Shown here in pieces: positions 34,593 to 47,027 of a DNA stretch of 64,000 nt. Position numbers and translations under genes: made by a program. The notes beneath the pieces are model-generated. The model was given only the letters and a program-made list of their open reading frames with translations. It did no database searches and was not told the DNA's origin. The stretch comes from Evernia prunastri (Eukaryota > Ascomycota > Lecanoromycetes > Lecanorales > Parmeliaceae). The stretch's first letter is position 1. Every line of letters begins with the position of its first letter. The stretch lies in assembly GCA_003184365.1 (NCBI GenBank), contig NKYR01000121.1, positions 37,869 through 101,868 of the forward strand, read 5' to 3'.

Positions 34593-36051
34593 CATTCAAT
34601 CACAGACACAGAACTTCTTGCTAAATTCATTCTTAGCCAAGCATGACTAGATGGCCACCACATTGTATTTGCCTTCGCGGCTTTCTTACCTTTTTTCAAC
34701 AAAAAGGCCACCTGTTCTAGACTGGACTGGATCTTAATATCTAGTGGAAAGAGTTCAAGAAACTTTGGGCAGAAACACAAACTATCCAATTTCCTTTCTC
34801 AGGCGAGTTATCAAGTTCAAGGAGGTTTCAATGCGGGACACACCAGTAAAGCGATTTCTATTTTTAGTGTAATAGCCTTGAAACAGGCAGGAAGCAGGTA
34901 GTGAGCGCAGTGACCGAGCATGCGGAGTAATGCTTCTTCTGATCCTGCGCACTGGCGAGCGACCGTGGCTCGCGTCCCCTGGTCCTCTCCCTGCTCCCGA
35001 TTGAGTGCCTTCGATGCTGTTCTGGTCCATATTAGGGAAGAGATCCAAAGACTTGCAGCAAGATCGAGCCCAGAGCACCTCCAAGGAGTGAGAACCCAAG
35101 AAAGAATCCAGCTCACTACCCCAAGCAAAGTGCGCGCCCCCAAGAGATGCCAGAATGACTATAGCAGATGAACATAAGTCTAACATTTGAATCCCCAAGG
35201 TAGGCCGATACGGATTAACGACGGGCTTTTGTACATCGGTATCGCTTAGAGCACGCAATTACACTTTGTTTCTGCGCCATTTGATGAGCTAGCGATGGTC
35301 CCCTCTATCTGAGAGGACGCCGTATTCCCTTATTTACATTTACGTTAGTAACACATTCCTACCACTCTTTCGACACCGCAAAGGGTGTACAGCTATGTGG
35401 CATCATGGGCAGAGACCACTTCACATTCGAAGTGAGATCTTACTCCACCTGTCCTGACTTTTGGTTAGTCCCGATTTCTTTCGTCAGCAGAGTGCAAGAT
35501 TTTGTCCATCGTACCCCTGAAAGACTGGGGATGGTCCATTGAGCAGTCACTCAATGAAGAGGCATCCGTACGTCGCATATCGCATAGATCCCTCCTTCGG
35601 GCGACGCAATTTCCTCACGTAAGCTGGCATCTCGTATACTATGACATCGACTGCAGCCGAGGCTATGCACAATGATAGCGACTAGACTCTTCTTGGCGTG
35701 TCTTCTCATTGCTCATAAGATGATCGATCAGATGATTAGTGCCGTTGGTCTGTCTATCCGGGTCAATCGAATGCTGGGTCCAGCGGTCAAAGGATGATGA
35801 AGGCTGACACCCGCGTTCTCACTGCATTGAAGTTTGTTCTATTCATTCGCTTCGTCTGTGACGCGAGTAAGCGGTCTGACAGATCTGAATCGAAATAGGA
35901 AATTGCCTTGGCGAGAAGTGGAGCGATTGTCCTGCTTATCCACTAGTCTAGATATATATATAAAGCGGGCTTCCAGCACCTATCCTGAAATCCCAACTCC
36001 TGTCATTGCATTGAGCTTTTCATCATCTACCCGAAATACCATCGCTTCACC
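34593..36051. other. Intergenic, no gene seen
   Basis: Short overlapping frames on both strands near 34780-35260 and 35834-36145 without motifs. The last ~120 bp, with a TATATATAAA-like run at 35952-35965, lie about 90 bp upstream of the next ATG and are a plausible core promoter. Confidence 0.4.
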
Positions 36052-36738
36052 ATGCTGCTCAACCACGCTTTCTTCGCCCTGTGCCTTGCTGCAGGCACCC
36101 TCGGCTTCACAATGTGAGCAAAGCCACTACGTTTTCATCTACTGACTCACCTGGCTCAAAATCTAACGCTCGCAGTGAGGACGGCAATGCCACCTTCTTC
36201 TCAAGAACCGGCGCACCAGCCTCCTGCAACCCTGAGAATACTGCAAGTCCACCAACCCTCAGAGGCCACCTCTTCTTGAACAGTCCTGCTAATGTCATCT
36301 TTGCATCCATAGGACGTCTCAGCTGCGGTGGCCATATCGTCCGTCTTCGACCTTCAGTCCCTTTGCGGTCAATATCTTTCCATCACCAACACGGGCGGCG
36401 GGCACGATGGCGACAACGCCGGCAGGAACTCGCTGCTGGCCAGTGTTACGAATACCTGCTTGACCTGCGCTCAGGGTGACCTCGGTAAGTGTCCGAACCG
36501 CTTCGCTTCTCGCGATCGCGGATCTAGCTTTCTGATGTTCTGGCTGCAGCCCTGGGCTCAGGCCTTTTCAATCTGCTGTTGGAGAATCGGTCGGATTATA
36601 ATCCCGGTCCGCCGCCGGCGCAGTTTGGTATCGAGTGGTGAGTATTTTACTCTGCCTGTGGTGTGTTGGGCCTTTCGTTTGGCCTGCTGACTTTGTCATC
36701 TGCGAAGGCACTTTTGCGATGTCGACGGTAGCTGTTAG
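36052..36738 (+). CDS. Small secreted double-psi beta-barrel (RlpA/expansin-like) protein
   Basis: Exons: 36052-36113, 36176-36242, 36313-36484, 36550-36637, 36708-36738; 139 residues. A signal peptide (MLLNHAFFALCLAAGTLG) precedes the mature protein with GNATFFSRTGAPASC, VAISSVFD, LCGQYLSITNT, NTCLTCAQGDLAL and FGIEWHFCDVDGSC. The order (G-A-S-C, then C-G, then a TC-x-x-C-x-x-GDLAL segment, then x-I-E-W) is that of fungal RlpA-like barrels, secreted proteins that bind cell-wall polysaccharides. The second intron uses a GC-AG pair (GCAAGT donor); only this restores the frame. The last exon is my choice: stopping at 36641 is possible, but the added exon brings mature cysteines to six, a number that pairs evenly. 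Confidence 0.68.
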
Positions 36739-37134
36739 ACTGAGACGCTGGAACGCTGGAATAGACGGTGGGGGAACAAAGGTAGTTTCAGTCAACGTTC
36801 CGTCTGCGCATTAGGGCTATTGCACTACTTCTCAGGAATGTGAGGCTACTGGGATGGTCAGGCGCTTTTGTTTCTGGCTTTGTCGTTGGCTCTCTCCACG
36901 GGATCAGGGCGAATGGCTGCGAGGTCACGGTTTCCACTAGAACGAGTTCGATCATGAGCATTCATGCAGATGCTCTGCTCGAGGCAAATCTTAGCTACGC
37001 TCAGGTGTTAATGACAGACTATCTCCACTGAAAATCACTTCGCTACCATCCCATGTCTCGCTTCCAGCAACGAACCATTCGAAGACTCCGCTCCCAGATT
37101 CCAAACCCTCGTTCGGACGGTCTTTCCCCTCGCA
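36739..37134. other. Short intergenic region
   Basis: Between the secreted barrel protein and the 3' end of the coiled-coil gene on the other strand. Nothing recognised. Confidence 0.4.
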
Positions 37135-37648
37135 TTAATCTTTGTGTTCTGTGTCGGGATTCTTCGTCTTGTAGAACTCCAGCTGGGTCCTGTGGTTCTC
37201 GAGTTGGGTTTCGAGAGCTCTAATTTCTTCGTTCAATTTCTCCTATATGCGTGTGCGTGTGAGTTGCTGGTTGACAGCGCGATCCCTGGGAAATGATGTG
37301 CGGTTTCGAGGGTGGGATGTTTTTTTGTTCGATGTGGTGTGGTGTGGTGGATGGGGGTCAAATCACGCTGGTTGGTGCTATGATGGGGGAGGAGTGCGGT
37401 TAAGAGGGGGGGGGGAGGGGGAGAAAGAGGAAAGGAAGGCCCGTACGATCAATTCTCGCAGCTGCGGAATGATAGTCTTTGCGTCAGGTTCTTTCTCCAT
37501 CTTATTCACGGCCCGGAACGCTTGCTGAGAGGTATGGGGTAGATTCTTGATCTAAAAGGTTTTTGTGGTCTATCGTAATCCGGCGTAGTAAAAATGAGGA
37601 GAAACTGACAGGGGCGTGCAGGTCTTTTCTACTCAATGGTAAAGGCAT
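37135..37648 (-). CDS. Predicted small coiled-coil protein, function unknown
   Basis: Model: exons 37648-37610, 37551-37447 and 37242-37135, phase-0 junctions, 83 residues. The middle exon reads QQAFRAVNKMEKEPDAKTII and the last EKLNEEIRALETQLENHRTQ, a clear heptad-type helix rich in Glu, Leu and Gln. No signal peptide. The intron between exons 2 and 3 (204 nt) contains a homopurine G run on the plus strand near 37405. I do not recognise the family; small subunits of prefoldin-, DASH- or Mediator-like assemblies have this look. The first exon (13 codons) is the least certain. Confidence 0.45.
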
Positions 37649-38780
37649 GTTTGCTCGCACTCGCTGGTATTCGCGGGAGCTCAATCATGGTGTGACGTGG
37701 CAACGATATATTCCGGGGGCTTTGCGATGGTGCGCTGGCCGAAGATTGTGTTTTGTGTTTGTGTCTCTTGGAGATGGATAGATGACTTGTTTGCGTTCCT
37801 CTTATCCTATGAAGAGGTTCTGCGTTTTGGTTAATGACGGAGATACACCAGAGGTCGTCCCGCGCAATCGGGATTGCTGAGGCAAACGGAAGGTCGGATC
37901 ACGATATCCCTTCCCGCACACGGCCCCGTCATTGATTCGAATGGCACGGTTGAGCACATGCTTGAGATGGAATTGCCTTTACTCAACCATCCGATTCGCT
38001 CTTGCAGTTTCCTACGAAGATTTAAGCTTCGTGTGCTTGGATTGGGAGCATTGAACAGGCATTGGGAAGGAGAGTCGCGTGTGTTGGGCGCGTTCCAAAG
38101 GGAGATTCGATAGCAGGGTGCTACCACGTACAATCTCATAAAGACTGCGGAGATCTGGGAGACGGAGCTGTCAGATATGTCGCCTTGAGAGGCTTGCGAC
38201 AAGAGATATTAGAAAGACATTGGAGCGCCGGTGAGGTTTTCGAGGTGGGTGTTAGTGCCGTCAGGGGCGTGAGAAAGATACTGTGGCGGAGGAAACGATG
38301 CCAAGTGCTCGGTTGATGCGCTAGGGGACCATCTCAGAGTTCCGCTCGGGCGACGCTGGGGGGCAAAAGTGCCTGAGGCATCGACATGAAAATATTCGCC
38401 GAAGAGTGGCAGACTGAAAAACAGAGCTCGGGCGGAGATTGCGGAGACATTGCGCTTGTGAACGCAAATCCAAAAATAGCAGCTTTGGGAGCCGCATCCC
38501 CTGGCGTGGTCCCGCTCGGCAGGAAAAGATCTGTTGAGAAACGTGATATTCAGTGGACTGAGGAGAATCTGGGATAGAGCTAGGAGGAATGGGATATGTG
38601 TAATGTGTGCCGTGCCAGGCCACTAGTATGGTAGCGCTGTTTCCTACTATTTATAAAAGAATTTATGTACAGCTAGCTCCATGGCTCCATCGCGCTCATG
38701 CCCTGCTTTCCATCCAACAAGACTCCTTCATCCCTCATGAGCCTTCATTACCCCAACATCCAACTCCGTTTGCTCAGTCG
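37649..38780. other. Unassigned region
   Basis: Competing open stretches on both strands (37831-38202 minus, 37874-38113 plus, 38321-38623 minus, 38386-38577 plus) without motifs. I could not build a spliced gene. Confidence 0.35.
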
Positions 38781-39064
38781 TCACTTTGGATGGCAGCTTG
38801 TCTGGCAATCAGAGTCCGTCTCGATCGCGTTCAACCCCATTTTTGGACCGTTATCAATGGTGGGTGCAACTGCGGCAACTTCCTTTGGATCAGCGATGAG
38901 CACTAGCGTCTGGCGCCTGGCCAACGACACGATGGCATCTATTACGCTGTAAGCTCGTGATCATGAACGATATCGAAGGAGACTTAGGCACCTAAGTGTA
39001 GAGGGAAAGTGAGCGCTGGAATGGCGAGGAGGAGGATGGAGAACAGGACTGTGGTTGGACGCAT
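38781..39064 (-). CDS. Small secreted protein (76 residues), effector-like
   Basis: Exons 39064-38992 and 38938-38781, intron of 53 nt. The N-terminus MRPTTVLFSILLLAIPALTF is a strong signal peptide. The mature part is short, has an ARRQ dibasic site near residue 32 (possible Kex2 cleavage) and ends DSDCQTSCHPK with two cysteines. No family recognised. Size, secretion signal and lack of homology impression fit the loose definition of a fungal small secreted protein. The alternative acceptor 6 nt upstream would give an immediate stop, which supports the chosen one. Confidence 0.5.
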
Positions 39065-40881
39065 TTTGGTAGGCTTGGCGAGGATTTGGAGGGGATTTGG
39101 CTGGCCGGATTGGGAGAGGTTTTTGTTGGATGGAAGTTAGGGGCGCAGGAATTGGATCGGGCGAAACAGAGAACTGGTTGAGAAGGGGGAGACTGTGCGG
39201 GTATATATGTTGAAAGAGGAGTATTGCTCTCCTTTTCAGGGGCCTTTGCATGGTGAGACTCGAACGGAGCCGAAGATGTTCGCAAAGATCATCCAGGGTG
39301 TTGGGGGCGGGGGCGGCATTTTTCGTGCATCGTTTCTATCATCTTGCTTGGAGTTCTCTGACTGCATAACTGGTAGATGGTGATGCTGGGCTATTGTTTC
39401 ATCCATGGGAGGTCAAGGAGAATGAGGTATGTTAGTCTGCCTAGTACATTTCACGGGACGCCAAATCATGGAAACGGAAGGTACCTTGCATGAAATTCTC
39501 CTCATTCTTCCTTGGAAATTCTCCACACATGGTCAAAGAGTTCTCGTGCGGATTCGCGCACCAATGAACGAACCCGATAGGCTAATTTTGATACTCTTTT
39601 TAGACATGCCATGGAGCTCCCCTGTCGCCAAAATCATGTCGGTGTCCTTGTGACTCCTTTGCAACCCGGCACAGCATTGATAGTAGACTTTACAAGTTCA
39701 AGTCTGCATCTCCAAAGTTGGGTAAAGGCATGGAAACATTGTTGACGAGTCTGATGCAGGATCCGTTGCCTAACGCACGACCGATGGTTACAGCTCAGAT
39801 CATCTAGAAGCGCAGCAGATATTACGCATTGCCCATGAGGAACTCCTAGAGCCGAATCTACTGTTCCGCACACAGGTAATGTTGATGTAGGTAACAAAGC
39901 TTGCGAGGTGACGTGCTAAATTCAGCACCGCGCACCGCCGAAAGACCCGGTCAGGAAATAGGTAGGTAGGTAGGTGAAAAAAGGTCGGTGTTGTGGCTTG
40001 TAAACTCCAACTTTAGGATTCTTGCAGGATGGGGTTGAGGATGGTTTCTGCAGGATCTTGAGTTGGTGCGCGGAGGTGGCGTCAGTACGGGCGCGTTTGC
40101 TTGGAGCGCCTGTCGCCTATAACTTTAGCTTATCCTAGCGCCATCTCCTTCGTTTCACGAATCTCGTCCCGAAAATCTTCTCCCAAATCCTTCCAAACAT
40201 TCTACCGAGTTTCACTGTCAGTGTCAAAGTCTCTCAAAACGGCATCGGTGCGTGCATTGGAGTCTGCAGTAGTGGAGATATAGTCCGATTAAGATTAAAG
40301 GGCCCAAACATGACAGCAACAAAATGGCGCTCAGGCTCCGATCAAAACCTGGCCCCATTGATGAATAGACGCAGACTTGAACCTACGTTGAAACCTTCCC
40401 CCGCCCGCCCACCGGGAGGCCAGATATGGACTCTTCGGTCAATTCATGACTGGTCGAACATTTCTAAGTGCTAGCTGACCCCGCCGGTGTATCGGGTTCT
40501 CACATTGGTCATGTTTCACTAAGGTCTCTTAGATCGTATCTTCGGGCCATTGTGTTGCTAAAATTGGAGGATTTGTGTGGTGGTGCACGAGCGCCCAAGA
40601 GCTACAACTGGTATCAGATGTGCTAGATCACGCCGGACACTTCTTTTCGGCTTTTGCCTTTTGAGACCACGACTGGGCACTGAAAATGCCCTTAACTACC
40701 GGTGGGTTCCCCTGAGGCCCACCCACTAATCATCCACTTCATTCAGTCCTACCTTTGACAGTTGTCTCACTTGAGATATATAACCTCATCACTCGTTTTT
40801 CGAAGGAGTGAGCTGTTGTGGTCATCCCGCTCGTGTACCGTTTGGGAATAGACTCTCGTTTGCTAGCCTCAGACATTCACC
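39065..40881. other. 1.8-kb region without recognised genes
   Basis: Contains a (GGTA)4 microsatellite near 39960-39976. Short frames at 39429-39653 (plus) and 39634-39897 (minus) lack motifs. The last ~100 bp include the leader of the rhodopsin-domain gene. Confidence 0.4.
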
Positions 40882-42593
40882 ATGGCGGAATCAGCTGGAA
40901 AGATGTATGCTCTCGCAACAGTACTGAGCCTTCTTGCCATCATTGCGACCGTTCTGCGCTTTTACGCTCGACGCATAAAGCAGGCTTCGCTTTCATGGGA
41001 TGATTACATGATTCTGCCAGCGTTGGTAGGTTGAGCTATGCTCGAACTCTCACAGCGACTGTTGCGTGCTGTAAGACTAACCTTAGTACAGCTTTTTACA
41101 GTTGGCGCGGCCGTCTGCATGTTCGTCGGTAAGCATGAGTAATTTTCAGCAGAGATTTCCCGTCCGTGATCTGACATTCAACAGGTACCGCTATTGGCCA
41201 TCTGGGACAACATACACGCATTAAAGAAGACGGAATGCCAGTCTTCGATAGTCGTGTCAGAGTCTTTGAACAGGTAGGTTCCCTTCTTTCAGTGCTTCGT
41301 CACAAGGCTGACGCTCTGGACAGATAACTTTTGCAACGCAACTTTTATCCACTCTGACTCTTGGGTTCACAAAGTTATCCGTGCTGCTTTTCTATAAAAG
41401 GTAGAGTAATGCTACTCGGCGTGTCCACTTCGGCTAAGAGGTATCCCTAGGATCTTCAAGGGAACCTTCGTCAAACCAGCGGTCTGGAGCATGGTCGCAG
41501 TTGTCCTCGTTTGGACAATTGCCTTCTTTTTCGCCAACGTCTTCCAGTGCTGGCCGTTATGGATAGATTGGACCGCCTTTGGCTCTACAGTGGAGAACTG
41601 CATCAACACAAACCTGATGTACCTGGCCCAATCTTGGTCAGACGTTTTCACCGATCGTAAGGAGTGCATCCCTTCTGGGCTATCGTCATCTAATGTGTGA
41701 ACAAGTGATCATCTTGGCTCTGCCACTTCCATGTGTATGTTCTTCACCCCCAATTAACGTTGACGTTTGCTAAATCGGTTCCAGATTTGGATAATGCAAC
41801 TGCCTGTACGGCACAAGGTTGCCGTAAGCGGCATGTTCCTTCTCGGAGGACTGTAAGTCGCACAACTTAAAACTGATCCTCAAGCCCATGCTCATCGACC
41901 CGCAGGACTGTGGGAGCTGGCATCGCAAGACTGGTTGTCTTCAACAAAATCGTCCAGGGTACGTATCAAAGTATTGTCGCCATCGACGCGCTTACGCTAA
42001 TCCGCGACGCGCAGAAATGAACGTGGGATTCGTGGACATCACCTGTATGACCACCCCTAGCTTCAAGTCGACCGATCCATCTTCATGTCTAACGCTGAAT
42101 TGTAGATATGAACACCCCGATGGTCTACTGGCCCATGGTCGAGTCCTCCCTCGGCATCGTCGGCGCCTGCCTCCCCTTGCTCCGACCCCTCTTCGTCGGC
42201 GCCTCCACAAACGGCTTCATGCGCAGCCTCAAGAGCGTCAAGATCCACTCCCTCAACCTCAACGAGGAGACCCTGAAGCAATTCGGAGGCAACGATTCCC
42301 TGGCGGCGCCGGGCTCGACGACCGCGTTCACGAAGTTCGGCTCCGAGTCTACGGTCGTGCCTGAGAATGCGGAGTTCAGCTCGTGAGTCTTCTCTCTCTT
42401 TTCCTTCCTTTCTTTCTTCTTTTGCAGGGCTGGTGGTTTGATCGATGGAGGGCGATGGCTGATTTGGGTGCTCTGCAGCTTTGAACGTTTGCCCGCGAAG
42501 GCGTATAGGGCGGATAGCCTTGATAGCTTGAAATTTGTTACTGAGAAGGATGTACGGGGTTATGGGTCTCGTCGGGCTGATAATTACGTCTGA
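40882..42593 (+). CDS. Rhodopsin-domain (SAT4/Pth11-like) seven-helix membrane protein, 11 exons
   Basis: Exons: 40882-41025, 41092-41128, 41185-41273, 41324-41400, 41451-41656, 41706-41734, 41785-41852, 41906-41958, 42015-42044, 42106-42382, 42479-42593; 374 residues, all phases consistent. The pattern is that of the fungal SAT4/DUF3425-type integral membrane family: short N-terminus, TM1 (YALATVLSLLAIIATVL), R-x-Y-A-R then LSWDDYMI, TM2-TM7 including LTLGFTKLSVLLFYKRIF, FFFANVFQCWPLW, LPLPCIWIMQLPV and GGLTVGAGIARLVVF, then a Ser/Thr-rich cytoplasmic tail. The LSWDDY and KxSVLLFYxRIF motifs are family hallmarks. Related Pth11 proteins act as plasma-membrane receptors; ligand unknown. Introns are mostly 49-66 nt. 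Confidence 0.87.
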
Positions 42594-43482
42594 GCGTTGC
42601 TGGTGTTTTGTTGTCTTTTCTTTTATACCCTTATATTTCTCAATGATATCCGAAATTGATTTGAATCTATTCGATGCTTCATGACCTTCCTCTCACATAC
42701 TTCTTCTGATGCAAATCCTTCCATCTGTGTATGATCACCACATCATGCACTTTCCGACACCTTCCCTTGTCATTGTATCCTCTCAGTCTCAGCACTATCA
42801 AGAAATCCGCCAATCCGATCTCGTATGACATCTCCTCTCGCAAGCGATCGTTCCAAATACTCTCCTGATGCTGTACTCGGATCCGTAATGCTCCATTATG
42901 CACTCTCTATTCCCCACCTCGCACCCTGCATCGTACACCCGCACTAGATGTTAAAGAGCATCCGAGATATAGAATGCGTATCCGGGTCATTACGATCGGT
43001 TCAGAGTTTTCGGGTCCGTCATCAAGAGCTCTAGAGTTAGGGGGAAATCCACCAAGTGCTCCTTTCCACACTGCTACCATCGCTGTCGGAGTCGTCATCT
43101 GCAAGCCACGTCGATCATAATAAAGGCCTGCACTATGAGCAATGTCCCACCTCATTTCTCTCACAGTTCCCTTGCATTGACGTCCGTTTCCGTTCATCGC
43201 GGACGTTGCACGCTTGCAGCATAGGTCCTGACATCCTATTCCGCTATTAAATTTCACGATTACTAGGGGCGTACCAAGGACAGCCGCAGGCGCTTGCGGT
43301 ACTCGGGCTAGTAGTTGCGTAATGGATAGGGATATGAGATACAGACAAAGTCAGACGAGATGCGGCAGGTGGTAATGACGGCTCCAAGGGTCACGAAACC
43401 ACGACGGCTGCTGCACGGAGCGTTGGCTTGGCGTTGTTGCTGGTCCTCGTCTAGCGATCCCCGCTGTGACCATGGATGATCG
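42594..43482. other. Intergenic between convergent genes
   Basis: 3' flanks of the rhodopsin-domain gene and the CorA-like gene. Frames at 42679-42903 and 42907-43257 (minus) have no motifs. Confidence 0.45.
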
Positions 43483-45299
43483 TCACCAACCAGAGGTTTT
43501 TGGGCGACGTTTGCCTCGAAATAGCTCCTTCCACCTCATCTCGAGACCAACATTGGCAAATCTCGTCAAGAACAACACCATGGCCGTGAGTGGCAGAGCC
43601 ACGGCGAAGTACCTCCAGAACGTCGTCGCTAATGTTGAAAGGTCATTGTTCATGCTGAACAAGCCTGTGATGAAGGATAAAGGTGCAAAGGTAATGGCCA
43701 GCCACGTCAAGCGCGCAAGGCTGCGATTCTGCTCGAAGGCTTTTTTGCTTTCCTCTATTGACATCACCGCCGTGACGACCGACATGATTCTGTCGGCACG
43801 GACCTGGAGTTCCTCAATGTTGGACAGAACGATTTCGAAGTCTCGTCGGAGATCTTGCACGTGGTTCTCCGGACTGCCCGCGAATTTCTCGCGCTTGATG
43901 ACCTTCTCCAGCACTTCTGAAACAAGGGTCCGGTAGATTGGAATTCTTCGCCTCCAACTGTGGAGTTTCTGGATAGTGACTTGCAAGCCACCGTTTTTGC
44001 CCTGGAAATCTGGATTCTCGATCTCCCATTCGAGTTGCGTTAGGCGAGTCGTAGCGTACTTTAGTAAGGTATACCATTCCGCGCAAACAATCATGAGTGT
44101 CTTCTTGAAGAGCAGACGCGGATCTTTCGCTATATTATCGATTTCCTCATGTGTCAGCGTGCTGGTGTAGTGGATGATATCGTCGAATGTAGATGTCTTT
44201 GGTGGTCCTTTTGGGATGGGTTGCACGGTTATCGAAGGGCAGTCGGTGAGGTTACGGTAGCCGCCCCAAATTGGGAAACCCTCAGATATTGTGGGGTCTA
44301 CCAGTAGGATACCTAGGTAGGATTTACGTCAAGATCTGAGCTGAAAGGAACTGACGTTGGGAGGAGTGAGGCAAAGGGACGTACCAAGGACACCCTTCTC
44401 TCCAGGCTTGTTAGGTCTGATCCAAAGAGAAGTCCTACTTCGAACCAAGCCAACATCAGAATTAGGCATGTCAAGACCAGGCACCCAATTGCCCTCTTTG
44501 TCCACTCTACGTAGTACGTTGAAGCCTCCGGCTTCCCATTTGGCCCTTCTCAAACTTCCTTCATCACGGAAGTATCGTGTGTGGACATAGCGTACATGCA
44601 TAAACGAACGTTTGCGAGATGCGATGTCGAGATCTGGAAGTTCCACCCAAGGATCTCGGGTGTTGTACCACATGTAGTCGGATATATGGCCGCGAAAGAA
44701 TAGAGGATTGACGTCAAATCGGGCGCCGAATGCCTCGATCACTTCCCGAGAGAGATCTTCGACTACGAAAAGCCGGGGGTGAGCGCCATCATTTGTACAG
44801 CGTGGCCCACTGAGGGCACTCGATAGATCCTGGATATTAAAAATGTTCACTCTGCGCACAGGAGCATTAGGTTCGAAGGTCAGCATGGCAACCTTGGTTC
44901 TGCTCGATCTCTCTCTTCTGTCGTGGTCCTTGAGGAATCTTTGCTTGGGCGGAGCCGTGGCCACTTTCATGAAATCCGCGAGATATGAGACATGTGGCCA
45001 TCCTTGAGTAATAGACTCCAGGTATCTCATGTAAGGTCTCGAAACCCTGATGGGCGTCAGTCAAGGACTAGTCTAGCTCTTAGAAGCTCGATAAATTACG
45101 AGGCAGGAGGTTTGAAGGACGCAAGGCGTTCATCGATCAGTTCTCCATCCTGGCCGATCCGGCTAGGTTCATAGACATCGCCAATGTAGTAGTCATCTCT
45201 AGTCTCAGGCGTATGAGGCATTATATGGGAAGGTGAATTCATGTTCGGTAGCCATAAGTTAGGGAAAGCTTGCTTCGAGTGAGAGGAATTAGAGCTCAT
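43483..45299 (-). CDS. CorA-like Mg2+ transporter-domain protein
   Basis: Exons 45299-45100, 45046-44385 and 44312-43483; introns of 53 and 72 nt; 563 residues. The N-terminal half is soluble (MRYLESITQGWPHVSYL; LFVVEDLSREVIEAFGARFDVNPLFFRGH, a segment common in fungal CorA-like proteins). A long helical region (IEELQVRADRIMSVVTAVMS) leads into two C-terminal membrane helices: LTWLAITFAPLSFITGLFSM and YFAVALPLTAMVLFLTRF. The pore-loop signature GMN of bacterial CorA reads SMN here. That is frequent in this fungal clade, so ion selectivity is uncertain. Presumably an oligomeric plasma- or vacuolar-membrane channel. Divergent from the orphan gene at 45993. Confidence 0.83.
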
Positions 45300-45992
45300 T
45301 GAGGTAGAGTATGGTTCGCTGGTAAGTCTCTGAGTAATGTTACACCAAGTATTCGCTTGCCGAACTCAAAAACTCGATGTCCTCGAAAGTTGGAGATGAG
45401 GGTAGTCTTGGTTGAGCAAGTACTTGAAATTATATGTACGCTGGGACCTGGCCAGAGGCTGATTTTGAAAGGCTATGCCGCTAACCTACTAACACTAGTG
45501 GCGTAAGGCTGAGTTATTCACGTATGACAGTGTTGTACGGATATAATCCTCTCATTTATAAAGTACTTGATGAGTAGTACCTTTTATTGACATTTTGATA
45601 TCTTGATATGTTGCAAGGCTGCAACAACTTCGCGCTATCTATACAAATGACTCTGCCTATACTCCGAGCAACGTGCCTTCCCTGGCGTGAAACATTGTGC
45701 AAGCCGGGGCAGGTGAGATGGGGCAACTACGAGGTGGATTAGGCCATGAGCCTTCCGAAATCCTCTTTTCTCCTTGTCCATCTTATGAACAAATACGCAC
45801 TTCAAGGATATATCCTTTCAATACATTTTGCAACGGTGCTGAACGTGCTCTTCAAACATTGCTACAGCAATCATTACTTGCAGATCTCTCGCAGATCATA
45901 TTATCATTCGTCTTTCTCTTTGTGTCTTCGTGTCGGTCGTAGACAAGCTCAGCCACCCAAGTTCCAAAACCTCATATCTGTACCAGCAAGAC
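45300..45992. other. Bidirectional intergenic region
   Basis: Lies between divergently transcribed genes and should carry both promoters. AT-rich around 45540-45610. No element assigned. Confidence 0.45.
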
Positions 45993-47027
45993 ATGGCGGA
46001 CGATCCAGTCTTCGCTGTGCCAGAGCATCCAAAGATCACACTCCTTCGATGCAAGCTAGCTCTTTTGATAGGCCCGAAGGAATGCCCAGAGTACGACAAC
46101 ATTAAGGCGCAGCGTCCCAAAGCGCTAGAGGAGCCCTGGTCACCAGATATGACCGGTGATATCATACATGTCGGTACGTACATTGTATCTTGTGGATGGG
46201 CGCAATGTGCTTGGCACTGACAGTTGGCTTACTTTTACGGCAACAGTGTTCAACAACAAGACCTTCGCAATGTTCCAGGTCCCCTCCGCCAGTGAAGGCT
46301 ACGTCCGCACCCACCAGCGCGACCCGATCTATTGTGGAGAAAACATCGAGCTTTTTCGTTAGTACTCCCAGTGAATGCAAAACCCGAGGCATCTGCTTAG
46401 GTGTGACTAGTCGACGACGAGCTGTTCCGCGATCGACCTAAGGGAAAGACTATGGAATGGGATCAGTTGAGGCGATCGGAGGGGATCTCGGAGCGCGCTG
46501 TCAAGAGTCAATGGTACTATTGGATGACTGGCTGGATGAACAATATTACTGGTGGGACGGGATGGATGATGCGGTCGCCAAGTGGTCTGGTGGATAGGAC
46601 GAAGCGGAAGGTTCATTTGAGCGAGAGCAGCTGGGAGCCGGCACCGCCTGCACTGCCTGTACTGCCGGCCCCACCTGCCTCGCCCCCATCGTCGCCACCG
46701 CCGGCCCCGCCTGCACCGCCGGCCCCACCTGCCCCGCCTACACCGCCTGCCCCGCCTGCCCCGCCCCCATCGTCGCCACCGCCGGCTCGATGTACGCGTT
46801 TACAGAGTCAATGTGACGAAGTCAGGACGCTGGCCGGAGTATTGGCTGTGAATAGTGGTGGACATGGCTCAGTGCTACGCAAGGCAGGAATGAGCCCAGC
46901 GGAGTCGATCGGACACGACCTCGAACCAGCCTTGAGTCATGATGAGATGCACGATAAGCTTGCTAAGCGGAGGTTGGTTCGCTTTGAAGTCATTGATAGA
47001 AAGCATATAATGTCGCGATATCTGTAA
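45993..47027 (+). CDS. Orphan protein with Pro/Ala-rich repeat
   Basis: Exons 45993-46173, 46247-46357 and 46411-47027; introns of 73 and 53 nt; 302 residues. The N-terminal ~170 residues look globular (MADDPVFAVPEHPKITLLRC, FNNKTFAMFQVPSASEGYVR, YCGENIELF, WYYWMTGWMNNITGGTGWM) and are probably a conserved fungal domain of unknown function. A PAPPAPP-type repeat follows (46636-46790, about 50 residues), then a charged tail (HDEMHDKLAKRRLVRFEVI). No signal peptide, no transmembrane helix. The repeat is built from imperfect 9- to 12-bp units and likely varies in length between strains. Function unknown. Confidence 0.65.
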
